Shown piece after piece: positions 49,701 to 61,392 of a stretch of DNA of 64,000 nucleotides. Below the pieces are notes generated by a model, which had not been told where the DNA came from, did not search any database, and worked only from the letters and a program-made list of their open reading frames with translations. This DNA comes from Romanomermis culicivorax. Lineage: Eukaryota > Nematoda > Enoplea > Mermithida > Mermithidae. Made by a program: the position numbers and the translations under genes. The stretch is taken from NCBI GenBank assembly GCA_963922205.1, contig CAWUHX010000100.1, positions 806,001 to 870,000 of the forward strand, written 5' to 3'. Within the stretch, counting starts at the first letter, position 1; each line of letters starts with the position of its first letter.

Positions 49701-52700
49701 CTACCCTATCATAATAAAACCGCCTGTGAGAAAAGGCGTATAATATGTTAATGAAGCCCCGTCTTTTTGAGTTAGAAATAGAAACAAAAAAATACAACTA
49801 AGAACTTCAGAGAAACAACAATACATTCAAAAATTTCACTCTATGGTTCAATTTCGATAGATCAGTGATATAAATCATGGATTTTAGTATCTGTATCACA
49901 GGTATCTACGCCATGTTCGGCATCTTGTTGGTAAAAAGTCACGGGTGGTTATGACCGATAATTGAATGAAAATGATTTTTGTTAATTTTTTAGGGTAAAT
50001 AAAATCTTAAACGTTAGCACAGATTAAATCGGAGACTGCAGAGTTTAAACATTAGCATACAATAACAGGGTTTTTTAGCATGGTGCGAAAGGGAGAAATT
50101 TAAAAAAAAAGTTCGAGAAGAAAGTTGAAGATATCACAAAATGATGGTGAAAAATCAAAATCGTCATTTTCCTGAATAAAAACTTCGTCAATCTCCTCAT
50201 TGTCTTCATCACTTTTGCTTAGTGAACGATTGTGGCTCGAATCTGAATCGTCTTTTGTTCTAACCTCTTGAACACTACTTTAATAATTCGAAAACAGCTG
50301 TTTTGGCATATCCTAAGTTTACACAAATTAGTAATAGTGAGAAAGAACTAGTTGAAGCGCAGTTCCAGATACAATAAAAACATTAAATTTTATCCCAACA
50401 GAGCATGACTAGTGATCCTAAAAGTTTTACTTTGAAACTAACCCCTGAACTTGTCGGTTTACTAACCAAGTGCGTAGTAAGAATGAGCTAATTTAATTAG
50501 AACCAGATGACTGCCTTATTCCTTTTGAAGTTACCAACATCAAGCATCATTTTATGAGTTGATTATACAATAGAAGCAGTTTATCAGAATTAACAAGCCT
50601 AAACATTAGTTTGACACAAACAGAGTAACATTTTTCAACCGTGCTAGCTGTACTAATGAAATATTTCTTCATCAGCACGAATGCTAATGGGACTCTTGCT
50701 AAAACACACTGTACCTTAAGTTCCTTCAAATTAGATAGGACAAATTTTTCGCGCTTGTGAGCCTTTCGCGCTTATGAGCCTTTCACAGCAGAAAAGATAG
50801 GACACGCTAGAGCATATGCTGTTTTCGCGCTTATGAGCCGTTCGCTCTTATGGGCTCATTCGCTGTTATGGGCCGTTTGCGCTTATGAACCCAAACCGTG
50901 GTAGCCTATTTCAGCCATGTGATTGACAAATTTTGAGAAGGTTTACCAGTTAGCCATATGGACGACGATTTCTGTTGTGTCTTATGGCGCTTCCCTAATT
51001 GCAAGTACGTTGGCCGTTCAGGACGTGAAAAGAGTTGAACGTAGAACATTATGAATGGGAAATGCAAAAAAAAGTTATCGGAAACCTTAGAAAACAAAAA
51101 AAGCTACTGAAATCGTTTGAATTCGAGATTTTAACATTATTCACATTTTATCTTTATATTTCGATATTGAATATTCACTTCATTATTAGGTTCAAATCTA
51201 CGTACGTCACAGCATACTTCATTGGCATGGGTTTCAGCGCCTTGATACCGAGCTTATTGGCGTTGATTCAAGGTTCTGGTCGATCGATTTGTGTTGTCGT
51301 AAATGATACGTCTTCTTCTTTAAATTCTTCTGAAACGTATAATCAAAAAGTTGTCGATCCGCATTTCGGCGTCACTTTGTTCTTTTTATTTATATTTATT
51401 TGGATGTTAATTTGCACCATAGCCTTCGCTCTACTCAATGTACGGTCCATCGTCGACGGTCAGTTGAACGAACAGAGTAGAGAATCGAGGTGAGCCATAT
51501 TTGGCCTGAACAAAATCTATTGGGTCGTCTGGTACCAGGCAGTTCAAAAGTGTGATTGGGTGATCCTTTTGCTAGTTGCAAAATCAAATACTGATAGACA
51601 ACAAGATTTGTAGTAATTTCATCATATCAAAATAGTGGTTGTGCAGTCAAGCTGATATCAGTGTCTGCCCGTTTTTTAGAACGTCCCAGAAAAAACTGCA
51701 CAAAATTATTGAAGTTTTGTTTAATACCTGCACTCTTGAGTATAGTGAAATCAATCACAGCAAAGCTTGACGTGATGATGAAAACCTTTTTTCGATACCG
51801 ATGTCACTTCATCTAGTTCTGAGTTGTCTCTACATAGTGGAATTTATTTTTCAGGTATATAAGATGCGCCAAATTTTCGATCGTAAAATTTTTCTAGTTG
51901 TTTAAACAGTTTGTCTAGTTTTCGTAATTTTTGGCTAAATGTTTTGCAGAATTTTCTAACATATTCAAAATTGTAATACCTGTCGAAATGTGTTTTCTGT
52001 ACCTATTTAGCTGGTGACCTGTATTAGACTTCTTTTTTCTATTACTTGTTTCAGAAAAATTATTGACTAGGGGGTATAATTCAATACAGCACTGACACTG
52101 CACTGTTATATATAAATGCCGACGACTTGGAACTTTCAACGAAATTAGTGATTTTTAATTCAAAATTTCAAAGAATCTTTTTAATTTTTGAACTTTTATA
52201 AATTTCTTCTGCAATGGAGAAAATTTCTTTACGTTTTTCTAGTAACCCACCAGAGGTAAAAATGTTATCCTCGTATTTTTCCCATGTTATGCTCAAATAC
52301 TCAAGTACTCGTTGCAGTGAAATACGGCTCTTGCTCATTCCCAAAATTATTTTTCACTATTTGAAAACTTTTGCTGTCTTATTCTGAGTTGAACATTGTC
52401 TGTCTTTTACAGTTTGAAATTTCAATGAGATCTAACTGAAATTACCATCGATTTTAGCCGAAATCCTCAGTTGTTTCGACAAATCCCGCTTTCTAAATTT
52501 TTGAAGAAAATTCTTCGCTACAATCTGATGATGGCACATCGTAGAGAATTTGAACTGTGGCAATAACTGAAGTAAATATATTTTACAGATTCTCTTTTGC
52601 GAGTGTCTGTGGCCTTACAATATAGTTATCTTTTGCGTTCGTAGTTAATATTAAATTTTATTCAGTTTTTGTATCTACCGAATTAATATCAATTTTTGAG

Positions 52701-55700
52701 GTTTTTTTAATTGCAGATATAGAAGCATCTGTCTGTAAGATATTCCTCAACCCTTTCCTGTTCACATTGAATATGTTGTGTTGTAGTCGTAAAAGTGAAT
52801 TATTATATACTAAATTGACATTTGCGATTATTTTGGGAAATACCTAAAAATTACTTATCCTAGTTTTCAGGTAGCATTTAGTCAATCCTTTTTTATCTTT
52901 ACAGCCAAGAAAAACAAGTCATACAAGACGAAGAAAATAGCATTGTCAGTCAACAAGACGATCCGGCCTACAAAACAGAGTCTATATCCGAACGCGAGAG
53001 CATAAGGCCGCACGGGAATTCCGAAGATAATTCAAAAAATGGAAAAAATGGCATTTCGAACCAATTTTGGGTTCTAATGCTGGTCACATTTTGGTGTTGT
53101 GCGTTAATGAATGGGATTTTACCGTCGGTGCAATCATATTCAGCTTTGCCTTACGGCTCGACTGTTTATTATCTATCGTCCGTTTTGTCGAACATATCTA
53201 ATCCGATCGGTTGTTTCGCTTTATTCTTTTTTACCATAAAACGGGTCAATGTTGTAGCTGCTATTACGATAATTATTACGATTTTGTCAATTTATTTGCT
53301 CATTTTGGCCTCAAAAAGTCCACACCCGGTATTTGGACGAACAAATTTCGGGAGCTTTTTATGTGTAAGTGTTTGATGGTTGCCTTTCTTAAATTAAATT
53401 TTTTTGTTTTTGTCTGTCTAGTCCGTTGCGGTTCCTTTTCTCCTGCATTGTAAATTTTTTCTTTTTTTTTAAATCAATAAGTCCGTTCTATAATGCATCT
53501 GAAAGTTATTCCAGTATATGCCTAGAAAATGTGAAAAAGTGTTCTGTTCGCTTTATTTGTCGATATCTTTACTTTGATAGTGTTTTATCGGGGGGGGGGG
53601 GGGGGGAAGCGTGAAACGTGATTACCTGCTTCTCATGAACTTTTGGGGCAATATTTTAACAATGATGGCAGATTTATGGTCATTATTTTCGTCACCGCAC
53701 ACAAATAAATGAAGCATTAGTTGATTGCTGCTGGTCGCCATATGGCAAGAAATTTGACGCCTAGCGCCAGTGTTTTTTTTTGTACAAGCCTCTTTGTACC
53801 TGTACAAAGATCGGCCAAAAACTCTTTTTACGAAGAAAATTTTTTTTGTACACTGAAAAAAACATGATCTTTCATGTGTTTTCGCACAAACCTTCTTCCT
53901 AATACCACTGGAGTTCATTGTCCTTCATAATCATCTTACAAATTAAGAAAATATACTCATTTCATAAATCTGAAAAACTCAAAGTTATACCTGGAATTTC
54001 TGAAAATTACTTCCATGATGCTTTTCAATTCAAACTCGGCTTCATGTTTAAAATTATAGTCGCAAAAAAGTTGGAAAAATAGATTTTGACGTTCTGAAAT
54101 GAACCAAAATTCGTCTTCTCCATACAAGACCGCCAACATTTTTTCCCTTTACCGGAAATTTTGGTATTACTGCAGCTGGTGCACACTACCTTATATCGTT
54201 ATAATGCTAAGTATATATATATATATATATATATATACATTACCAGTACAAATGGACCAAGTACAAAAAAACACTGCTCTTGACTGCTTCATAGTTTTAT
54301 GGGCCTATATGCCATGAAGTGTGTCCAAAAAGTCAAAATAAGACAAAAAATTGAACAACGTAGTTGTTTCTCAGTTTAGGAAATACGATCAAAGCGTGCT
54401 ATTTTACCGGTTTTCAATGTATCATCTTGTTCGATATTCATCAGATTTTGTTGTGTTTCCATAATACAAAAAACCCAATCAATGTCCTTGAAATCGACTC
54501 ATCTGCAATAAATTACATGTACTGCAGGGATTGTGATCGACATTATACTTCTATCTCATCTAGGAACTATGAATCGCTACATTCTCACTAGAACTAAACA
54601 GATAACAGTTTCTGGTGGAAATATCTATATTGAAGATGTTATACTACGTGGCACTAACTGTATGAGTGATGCTGTTCTCATTCTTCTCATTAGACTGTAT
54701 TTACATTATAATGTACTCAGCCCGGTAATTATGAGCTTGCATATGCTTGATTTCACCAATCAAAGACGTTAAAGTTCTGCAAATACATTCAATCGACAGA
54801 TCTTTCTAGAGACTAGTATGTTGCTTGTTCAGCCCAGGTTTTTATAGGCCAATTTGGAGCTATGGCTCCTAAAAATTTTGATTGGCTCTAGGGACACAAG
54901 CCAAATTGGCTTGTAAAAATGAGAGCCTAACCACCCTTTTTGATTAGGCTATAGGGCTTCCTGTGCGGAGATGCATTTGCATTTTGAAATGAAAAATACC
55001 GAAAATTTTCCGGCGCCACGCGCCGGATTTCAATTAATTTATGATTCTTTGCATCATTCCTGTTGTGCGGTTAGAAAATGTCATCCTAGCTTATGCTTAG
55101 CTTTCAGAAACCAGCATGTTATGGATGAATGTTTTAACTTAAACAGTTTTTTCCACGTATTTGACAAAAATCAAGATTTTTCAGATTATTTTTACAAAAT
55201 TGTTTCTCGGCGCTTTAGAATTTTTGACTTCGGCGGACATATGGGAAAATGGCAGAGGTTCTTGCTATCTGAAGAAGCTTTTCAGACTCATTGTTGCCTG
55301 CCTAATTTTTGAATTTTAGTTTCCCCACTGAAAAATCACTGGAAAAATCAACCCTTCATGCAGGAAATGCTATAGAATATCATAATCTAAAATTTTCTGT
55401 CAGTGCTAAGCGCTGAAAAATATTGAAAAACCCTGATGATTGATTTGAATAATGACTGATTTGATTTGTGAGCCTTATTATTTTGTGTGTGATTAAGAAT
55501 GTATTCAAAATGATTGATCTGTTATGTGGGCTTCTTCTGTGATTTTGAAAAGTGTTTTGGACTAAATTTGTTGAAAAAAACATAGTTTTTTACTACCACA
55601 TTTATTTACAAACTTTTTAGCTTTGGCTTGTAGAAATTCCTATTGGCCTGTAAAATTTTGACATTAGGAGCCAAATGGCATGTGGAGAAAAAACCAAAAA

Positions 55701-56511
55701 AAAACCCTGGTTCAACCTGCCACCATCTGTAACATTCTACGAAGTATGTAACTTTAAATTTCAGCTACACTGATCGATTGAAAACAACACTATGTGATTA
55801 TTATACAGATTAATTTGTATGTTTGATTTTTATCAAGTAAGTTTTACCGTATTGTATCAGTCATGGTTTCTGGTAGACTACCTTTTCTCCATAAGAGTAT
55901 TAGTGCATATTAACCCTACATGAGATGCTAAAAATGGTTGGCTCGTTTCCCGATTTTGGGTACAAATCTCTTACTGGATCGTTGATTTTCAAGTAAAGTT
56001 GTATATTGAATACTCATCCCTGCGACTTCTGAACCGTACTCTTCCCTGAAAATTCGATCATGGTGTCCTGTGGTTCCTGATATCAGATACAGGCGAACAC
56101 GAAGTTGTACATTGTTATTGTTCCAATGGCCTATCGAGTGCATCATAGCATTTTCATTTTGTAAATCACACAGGTAACGTTCCCTCGCTAGGATTTGATT
56201 TACATTGCCTTGAATTGAACATTTGATCAAATGCACACTACGCCAATTCACTATTTTTCAGTTTAAATCAATATGACAGAATGTATCTAATTTATCCTTT
56301 TTAGGTCACATCGTGGGTCACATGCATGGCGCTTTTGGCATATTTGAGAGCCGTTTGCGGATCGCTACTACGTGAGTCTGGCAGCGAAAAAAGTTTGTGG
56401 TGGTGCGGTGTTTTTACGCAAGCCGGTTCATTCATCGGCTCGTTGATAATGTTTCCGCTTATCAATATTTATAAATTATTCGAAAGTGCACCAGCTTGTC
56501 CGCACGATTAA
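46766..56511 (+). CDS. SLC52-type riboflavin transporter
   Basis: Exons 46766-47184, 51190-51489, 52905-53364 and 56305-56511 (stop TAA); 1386 coding nt, 461 aa, the usual size for RFVT/SLC52 proteins (about 11 membrane helices). Phases 2, 2 and 0; donors GTAATT, GTGAGC and GTAAGT; acceptors TTAG, ACAG and TTAG. Family motifs: LPEGWSLPSYL at 40-50, YMF at the exon 1/2 junction, GMGFSALIPSLLALIQG at 152-168, and FWCCALMNGILPSVQSYSALPYG in exon 3. A charged Glu/Asp/Ser loop opens exon 3 and lies between membrane halves. The family imports riboflavin across the plasma membrane, matching C. elegans rft-1/rft-2. Introns 1 and 3 (4.0 and 2.9 kb) are swollen by transposons. Confidence 0.93.
47538..48504. 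mobile_element. hAT-like fold-back element (GGACCCG arrays)
   Basis: Ends TAGAGGTGTATCGGGGACCC and GGACCCGCTGCATCTCTA. Exact 8-bp target duplication GTAAAAAT at 47530-47537 and 48505-48512. Both arms carry arrays of GGACCCG with ATTTTCGAAATTTT spacers. 967 bp in intron 1 of the SLC52 gene. Confidence 0.9.
48855..49285. mobile_element. hAT-like G-run MITE, copy 4
   Basis: Ends CTACATGTAATTGCGGGGGC and GTTACATGTATG. Exact 8-bp target duplication ATTAAGAT at 48847-48854 and 49286-49293. In intron 1 of the SLC52 gene. Confidence 0.9.
49574..50898. mobile_element. hAT-like fold-back element (GCGCTTATGAGCC arrays)
   Basis: Exact 8-bp target duplication TGGTAGCC at 49566-49573 and 50899-50906. The left arm has about six copies of GGCCCATAAGCGCGAAA-like units; the right arm has the reverse complement (TTTCGCGCTTATGAGCC). 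About 1 kb of AT-rich sequence without a transposase lies between. In intron 1 of the SLC52 gene. Confidence 0.9.
53587..53607. repeat. poly-G run
   Basis: About 18 consecutive G in intron 3 of the SLC52 gene. Possibly the remnant of a G-run MITE; length is prone to sequencing error. Confidence 0.8.
53770..53900. mobile_element. fragment with CAGTGTTTTTTTTTGTACA end
   Basis: Resembles the start of the element at 38750: CAGTGTTTTTT followed by inverted GTACAA/TTGTAC motifs and GGCCAAAAA. No second end was found. Confidence 0.4.
54211..54236. repeat. TA dinucleotide microsatellite
   Basis: About 12 TA units in intron 3 of the SLC52 gene. Confidence 0.9.
54835..55709. mobile_element. hAT-like element family 'A', inverted copy
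   Basis: Ends CAGGTTTTTATAGGCC and GGTTTTTTCTCC (inverted) ...ACCCTG. Flanks GTTCAGCC (54827-54834) and GTTCAACC (55710-55717) agree at seven of eight positions. 875 bp, reverse complement of parts of 43998-45429. In intron 3 of the SLC52 gene. Confidence 0.85.
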
Positions 56512-56958
56512 AAACAAAGTTTGATCAGATTATCTCCAGAAAAGTCAATATATTTTGACTTGAATTATTTGCCAATTTTTCATAATTTTTTTTTCAATTG
56601 GAAGTCTGTGCGTTTGAGATTTTGGCTTTTCTGGAGCCGAAACTTTCATTGGCAGTCAAGTAGAGTATACATTTATTGAATTTTCTGCGTACGCTATGTA
56701 TAACATTTACTCAAAATTATTGAGTATTCGCGCCATTATTGATATTTTTATCACTTTACTTTATTCAATTCTTTTTGTCTTTAACTCAGTCCTTTGAAAC
56801 GAAACCCCCATGTCTTTTTCGAGCATCTTTTTTTGTTGTTTTCGTCGCATAAAAATTTCGAAGAAAATTGTTTTATGTTAAACCAATTAGAAAGTTCCGC
56901 TACTTCTCTTCACGTGTATCAACTATTCTTGATTGTTCGAAATTTTTCCGTTTTCTAG

Positions 56959-57228
56959 GAGGACGATGAAACAATTGAAGAACCTTGCAACAAAACTTGG
57001 ATTTTTAGTCGAGTTGGAGAACGGCTTTTTAACCTGGGGTCCGATAGGAATAAAATTACGAATGAACTTAGTTGATTCGTGGTAAGATTCTAAAATAATT
57101 TTTTGGTACCAGAATTATTGAATAAGTTTTTTTCCTTCTCGTTGTAGATTTAGAAAACTTTTTGGATCATTTCAAGAAGTCCTGCCATTGCTTGACGAGG
57201 CAGGGCTCTGCCTTAAATGAACCTTTCC
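56959..57228 (+). pseudogene. GlyRS/POLG2-like fragment, apparently broken
   Basis: An acceptor (TTTTCTAG) at 56951-56958 is followed by ATG 56966 and a short frame with ENGFLTWGPIGIKLRMNLVD, which resembles motif 1 of class II tRNA-synthetase folds (glycyl-tRNA synthetase and the mitochondrial polymerase subunit POLG2, typically GPLGxxLxxN...W). A GTAAGA donor at 57082 and TTGTAG acceptor at 57146 lead to a second open block (FRKLFGSFQEVLPLL) that ends TGA at 57228. Joining them by consensus makes the expected Trp codon a TGA stop. It lies 450 bp after SLC52 on the same strand. Probably a degraded gene piece, or the first exon of an operon-type gene truncated by the transposon that follows. 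Confidence 0.4.
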
Positions 57229-57374
57229 CGCTGTTATAGAAAGATGAATATCACGTCAAAGAGTCTATTATAATTCTCTATCCCTTGAGGAAGTGATTCT
57301 GCACTAGACAAAAAACTAACCTAGAAGTTCCATCTTTGAATTTTTCAACAGTCCGTAGTCCCGGAAGTGTGGAC

Positions 57375-59149
57375 CCGGTTTTTTCCCCATACGCCCCATC
57401 CGCACCATACGGAAATGACCAAAAAAATTTTCCGCACATGAAAATTTTTTCCGTTCGAAGTTGAAATCATTTGAAAAATGTGTAAAACGAACTAAAACTG
57501 TAAATTGCCAGCAACAGGTTTTTTTGCACAGGTCAGATGGCAGTGTGCAACCTGAGAAAAATTTTGCTTGTACAGATAAATTTTTGATTACTCACTCGGA
57601 AATCCATAAAGTCGTTTAATTTTATCAGAAACACCATAAAAAGCTAGTTTTCCTGTATTTAATTCGATTCGCATCAGTTTTAGGCTTTTAAAACCCGATT
57701 TTTTGAGTTTTGGATTGAAAATGAAAAGGTTGATATTAGTAGAGTGACTTGTTTGGCGCGCAGCGCTGAAAATTGTTTTTAAATTTTGAAATTCTAGAAA
57801 ACTGGAAAATGAATCTTTTCAACTTTTATTTCATAGACAGAAGGTTTAATTTTTCTGTGAATTCAATGAATTTTGAGTCGGCCAAATTAAAATTCAAAAA
57901 CTAGGCATGCAAAGAATTTGGATTCTTTAACCAGCAAGGATTTCTACGATTGTCTTATAATTTAAAATTTTCAATCACACAAAAGTTAAAATTTTTTTTA
58001 AAGATCGCAAAAAGATTTTGGGAAAATGACCGAAAAAATCTTGGTTTTTGTCAAGTACAACAATTCAGGATCGAACATGTACCCAAAATACGTTATAATT
58101 AAAAGTTATAATCATTAGCAAGAATGACCCTTTCTAACCTCATACTAGAATAATATAAAAAATTATAAATAAATTGTAATCCGGCGCGAAGCTCAAGAAA
58201 ATTTTACTATTTTCTATTTTACGATACATAAAAATGCATCTCCGAACAGGAAATCCTATAACCTAATCAAAAGGGCAGTCAAGCTTCAAGTTGCGTTGTG
58301 CAACTTGGCAGAAAAAAATTGATTGCACAGCCCGAAATTTGGTTGCTGTGTGCAAAAAAAACCCGGCCCAGCAAAATTTTGGAAATTATCTTTTTTCAGT
58401 TCAAATGAATTTTAGATTGATGAGCAAAATTAATAGTTTCTGCTGTCATTTCATTGATTTGAGCTGAAGATTTATAGATTTCAATTCATTTTTCAATTGG
58501 ATTTTTTTTCGATATTCTGGAATGTTGGAAAATGAGTCTTTTCAGCCCTTATCCCTAAAATAAAAGCTTTACATTTTCAGTCGAAAATCGCGTATTCATC
58601 GTTTCCAAATGACAAAATTTGTAATCACAAAGTTCAGAAAACTCCAAGGAAACTTCAAATCATGAAAACCATGCGCGTTTTTGAACACGAGAGTTTCTGA
58701 AATGTTTGAAAATGTATATATACTAGAGATAATTTCTTATACTCTCGGTTTAAATTTTCCTAGAAAAATGATGGTATTAAATAAATGTATGGAGAAATGT
58801 GGGAAAAACCAACAACTTCATATTCATCGCGAAATTCCAATTCTCACTATGTTTTTGAAGAAAGTGTTGAGTTTTACTGACTCTAGTAGAGACATAACAG
58901 ATTCGCGGAAACAATCAACGATAGTTGAGAAATGAAAAAATCTTTCTAGCTGTGCTTCAGCTTAATTGTAGTGAATATTATAAATTATTGTCAAATTTGA
59001 GATTTTGAACTTTTAAATTGCACTAAAGTACACCTTTTCATCAATGCCAGCAGTGGGAATGCTCAAAAAAATTTTCGTTCTGTGCGGAAAATGTCCAAAA
59101 ATTTTTCCGCACAGCCCAAAAAAATCCTCATTGTGCGGCAAAAGCCCTG
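57375..59149. mobile_element. hAT-like element family 'B' carrying a nested family 'A' copy
   Basis: Outer parts match the reverse complement of 45515-46578: CCGTTCGAAGTT, ATTTGAAAAATGTGT, then GTTTCTGCTGTCATTTC and TTCCGCACAGCCC. Ends CCGGTTTTTTCCCC and GGCAAAAGCCCTG, with flanks GTGTGGAC and TTTTGGAC (six of eight). The copy is interrupted at 57515-58366. Confidence 0.8.
57515..58366. mobile_element. hAT-like element family 'A' nested inside 'B'
   Basis: Ends CAGGTTTTTTTGCACAGG and GTGCAAAAAAAACCCGG. Flanks GCCAGCAA (57507-57514) and CCCAGCAA (58367-58374), seven of eight. 852 bp. Because it splits the surrounding element, it is the younger insertion. Confidence 0.88.
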
Positions 59150-59681
59150 TTTTGGACAGACATTGCTTAACTAAAATTTGTATTCGTCTCATTGAATAGG
59201 AACTTTAGTAAGGCAATTTTGAAATAGTTAGCTAGAAACTTCAGGATGACCAAAAAACTCTATCGACTCCTGACTTTAGTATATCTTGCAGTTAACATAT
59301 ATATTAGAAGAAATAATTCCAGATTACTCATTTACAAACATCTGTCAGAAATTCTGCTAAGGTTTTTGTTTAACACATCTCATCTCAATGTTTCTTAAAC
59401 ACACCTGACAGATATCTAATAGAATTACTGTCCATTTTTCATTACAATTCGCTGAAATTCATAGTCCATATTGATAGAACCTGTTTTAAAGCAAATATCA
59501 ATGACAGGATTTCAATTCAATTATTAGAATATAGAAAATTCCACAATTCCTGGAATAAGTTAGAAAACTGGATCAATAAGTTTCGTCTTTGTCTTATCAG
59601 AAAGTGTTCATGTCACGCGATCACTATCAAGTATATAACTCCTCCTGTATTGTTGGTTTTGTATCACTTTGAAAATGAATG

Positions 59682-60232
59682 TACATGGTGTCTAAAAAAA
59701 GGCTACCTCTAATACTTTTCTATAATTTTGCTTCTGCCTCATCTTTCAACATGAGGTCTCTTGCATCACGTACGCACATCATTTACTACCTTCGGGCAAG
59801 TTTTGGTTCCGTTTCATTATCCGTTGACTTGATAATTCAAATTAAAGCAAAAACATTTTTGCGTTGTAAGTTTTCAAAGCTCTTTTCATGCCCAAGTCAG
59901 CATTTTTGTAACAGACCTTTAAAATTCTGAAATGCATGTAGTTTACTGTAGACAGGACGGAATTATTGCGATTCGCATATTTGACGCGTTATTGTTTTAT
60001 GTCGCATGCAATTTTTTCTCGTTCAATTGAAAATATTAATAATTAAGTTTTTGCTGAAAAGTTGTGTTGGGGTTTGTAAAATGTATCTTAAATGAGAGCT
60101 TCAGAAATTATGAAATTCAGCAGGTTTGTGGCTTTGGCCTATCTATCGCACAAAAAACACAAGAAAAAATATTGAGTTGGAGAAAAGTTATGCAACAGAG
60201 ACGAGGGTAGCCTTTTTAGACACCCTGTACAT
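59682..60232. mobile_element. mariner-like MITE (GGTGTCTAAAAA ends)
   Basis: Terminal inverted repeats TGTACATGGTGTCTAAAAAA... and ...TTTTTAGACACCCTGTACA, extending into GGCTACC / GGTAGCC. 550 bp with no transposase. An 83-codon frame inside starts in the terminal repeat and is not a gene. Confidence 0.85.
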
Positions 60233-60239
60233 CGTACAT

Positions 60240-61390
60240 CGTCGTAACCATTGAATTATAAAAGTGATATTGGCCACAAGGGTATTAATTGATTCACTGT
60301 CTACGCCTTCCGGATTTAACACAGCATCTTTTTTTTGGCAGTCGACTTCTATATGATTAATTTAATCAATGTTATAGTCATACGCACTTTGTATCTTTGC
60401 AATTCGAATTATAGTGTATACTTTTATTTTGTACAACTTTTAAAATTGATTGAATGAATTCTGAATGAATTAATCGACTGAGCAACACTGCAGCGTTCTT
60501 ACGGTATAGAACACCTACTGATCAGACTGCTTAAGTGACTTGTTCATGCTGACTGAGGTTAAAAATCCAGATAATCTAAAACTCAACAAATGAGATCCAT
60601 AAATATGGAAAATTATTCTGATTTACGTTTCATTTACTCACTGAAAAAAATCTTAGAAGCAACTAGTTATCACTGTCATAGTTATAATCATGTTACTAGG
60701 CCCGCCCCGGATCTGGTGTTTTAGGCCCGGTCTATCATTGTCTTCTGCTCAAATGACAAACGTTCATTTCCCCTTGATTTCTACTCGTATAGAATAGACA
60801 AACGCCTGTTTTTTGGCTTTTCCGCACAAAGTCTCACTTTCCTAGTTATTTGACTTTTTATTAATTAAGGACAGCATTTTTTAAAGGAAAAAATCAATCA
60901 AGAAGCAATGGGAGAAATACGATATGCTAGACTTTTCGTTAGATGCTAGTCGAATGGGGGATAGAAAAATTGGTAAGCAGTTTTAATTGTGAATGAAAAA
61001 ATTCTTCCCAGATTAATTATCACTTGAACCAGAACAAAAGCTGAGTTCTAAGTTGATACGCTAAAAAAGTCTACATTTTGAATGTCGGTCAATGTGAATT
61101 GAACTATAAGCAGTAGCATGGCTCTCAGAATTTCTGAAGAAAGGTGCATCAACAAGAGATGACCTTTGGACCGCTTTCATGTGCCAGTGCAGACGTAGAC
61201 TTGAACATTTTGTTCCGTTTGCGAGTTGAAGAAGATGTCAGAGGGTCAATTCCTCTGACCTTTGGTCCTCTAACTACCTCACTTTTATTCTCTAAAGCTC
61301 CTTTGTTGTTAAAGCGATTTCATTTATTCTTGGGTAAACAAACCAGTAAAACGGTTTGTGTCATATACATTTTTGGCTCAAAAAATACAT
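60240..61390. other. upstream of the LTR element, nothing recognised
   Basis: AT-rich sequence without supported genes. A pair of similar short stretches (ACCTTTGGACCGCTTTCATG-like at 61158 and CTGACCTTTGGTCCTCTAAC at 61255) is the only structure noted; the left end of the LTR may lie in this part. Confidence 0.3.
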
Positions 61391-61392
61391 AA

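Noticed and set aside
49574..50898. CRISPR-like array of regularly spaced repeats
   Set aside because: Units are degenerate, contiguous and inverted on the far side, bounded by a target duplication: a eukaryotic fold-back transposon.
59679..59930. 83-codon frame possibly encoding a transposase piece
   Set aside because: Starts inside the terminal repeat of the mariner-like MITE and has no DDE or helix-turn-helix motif.
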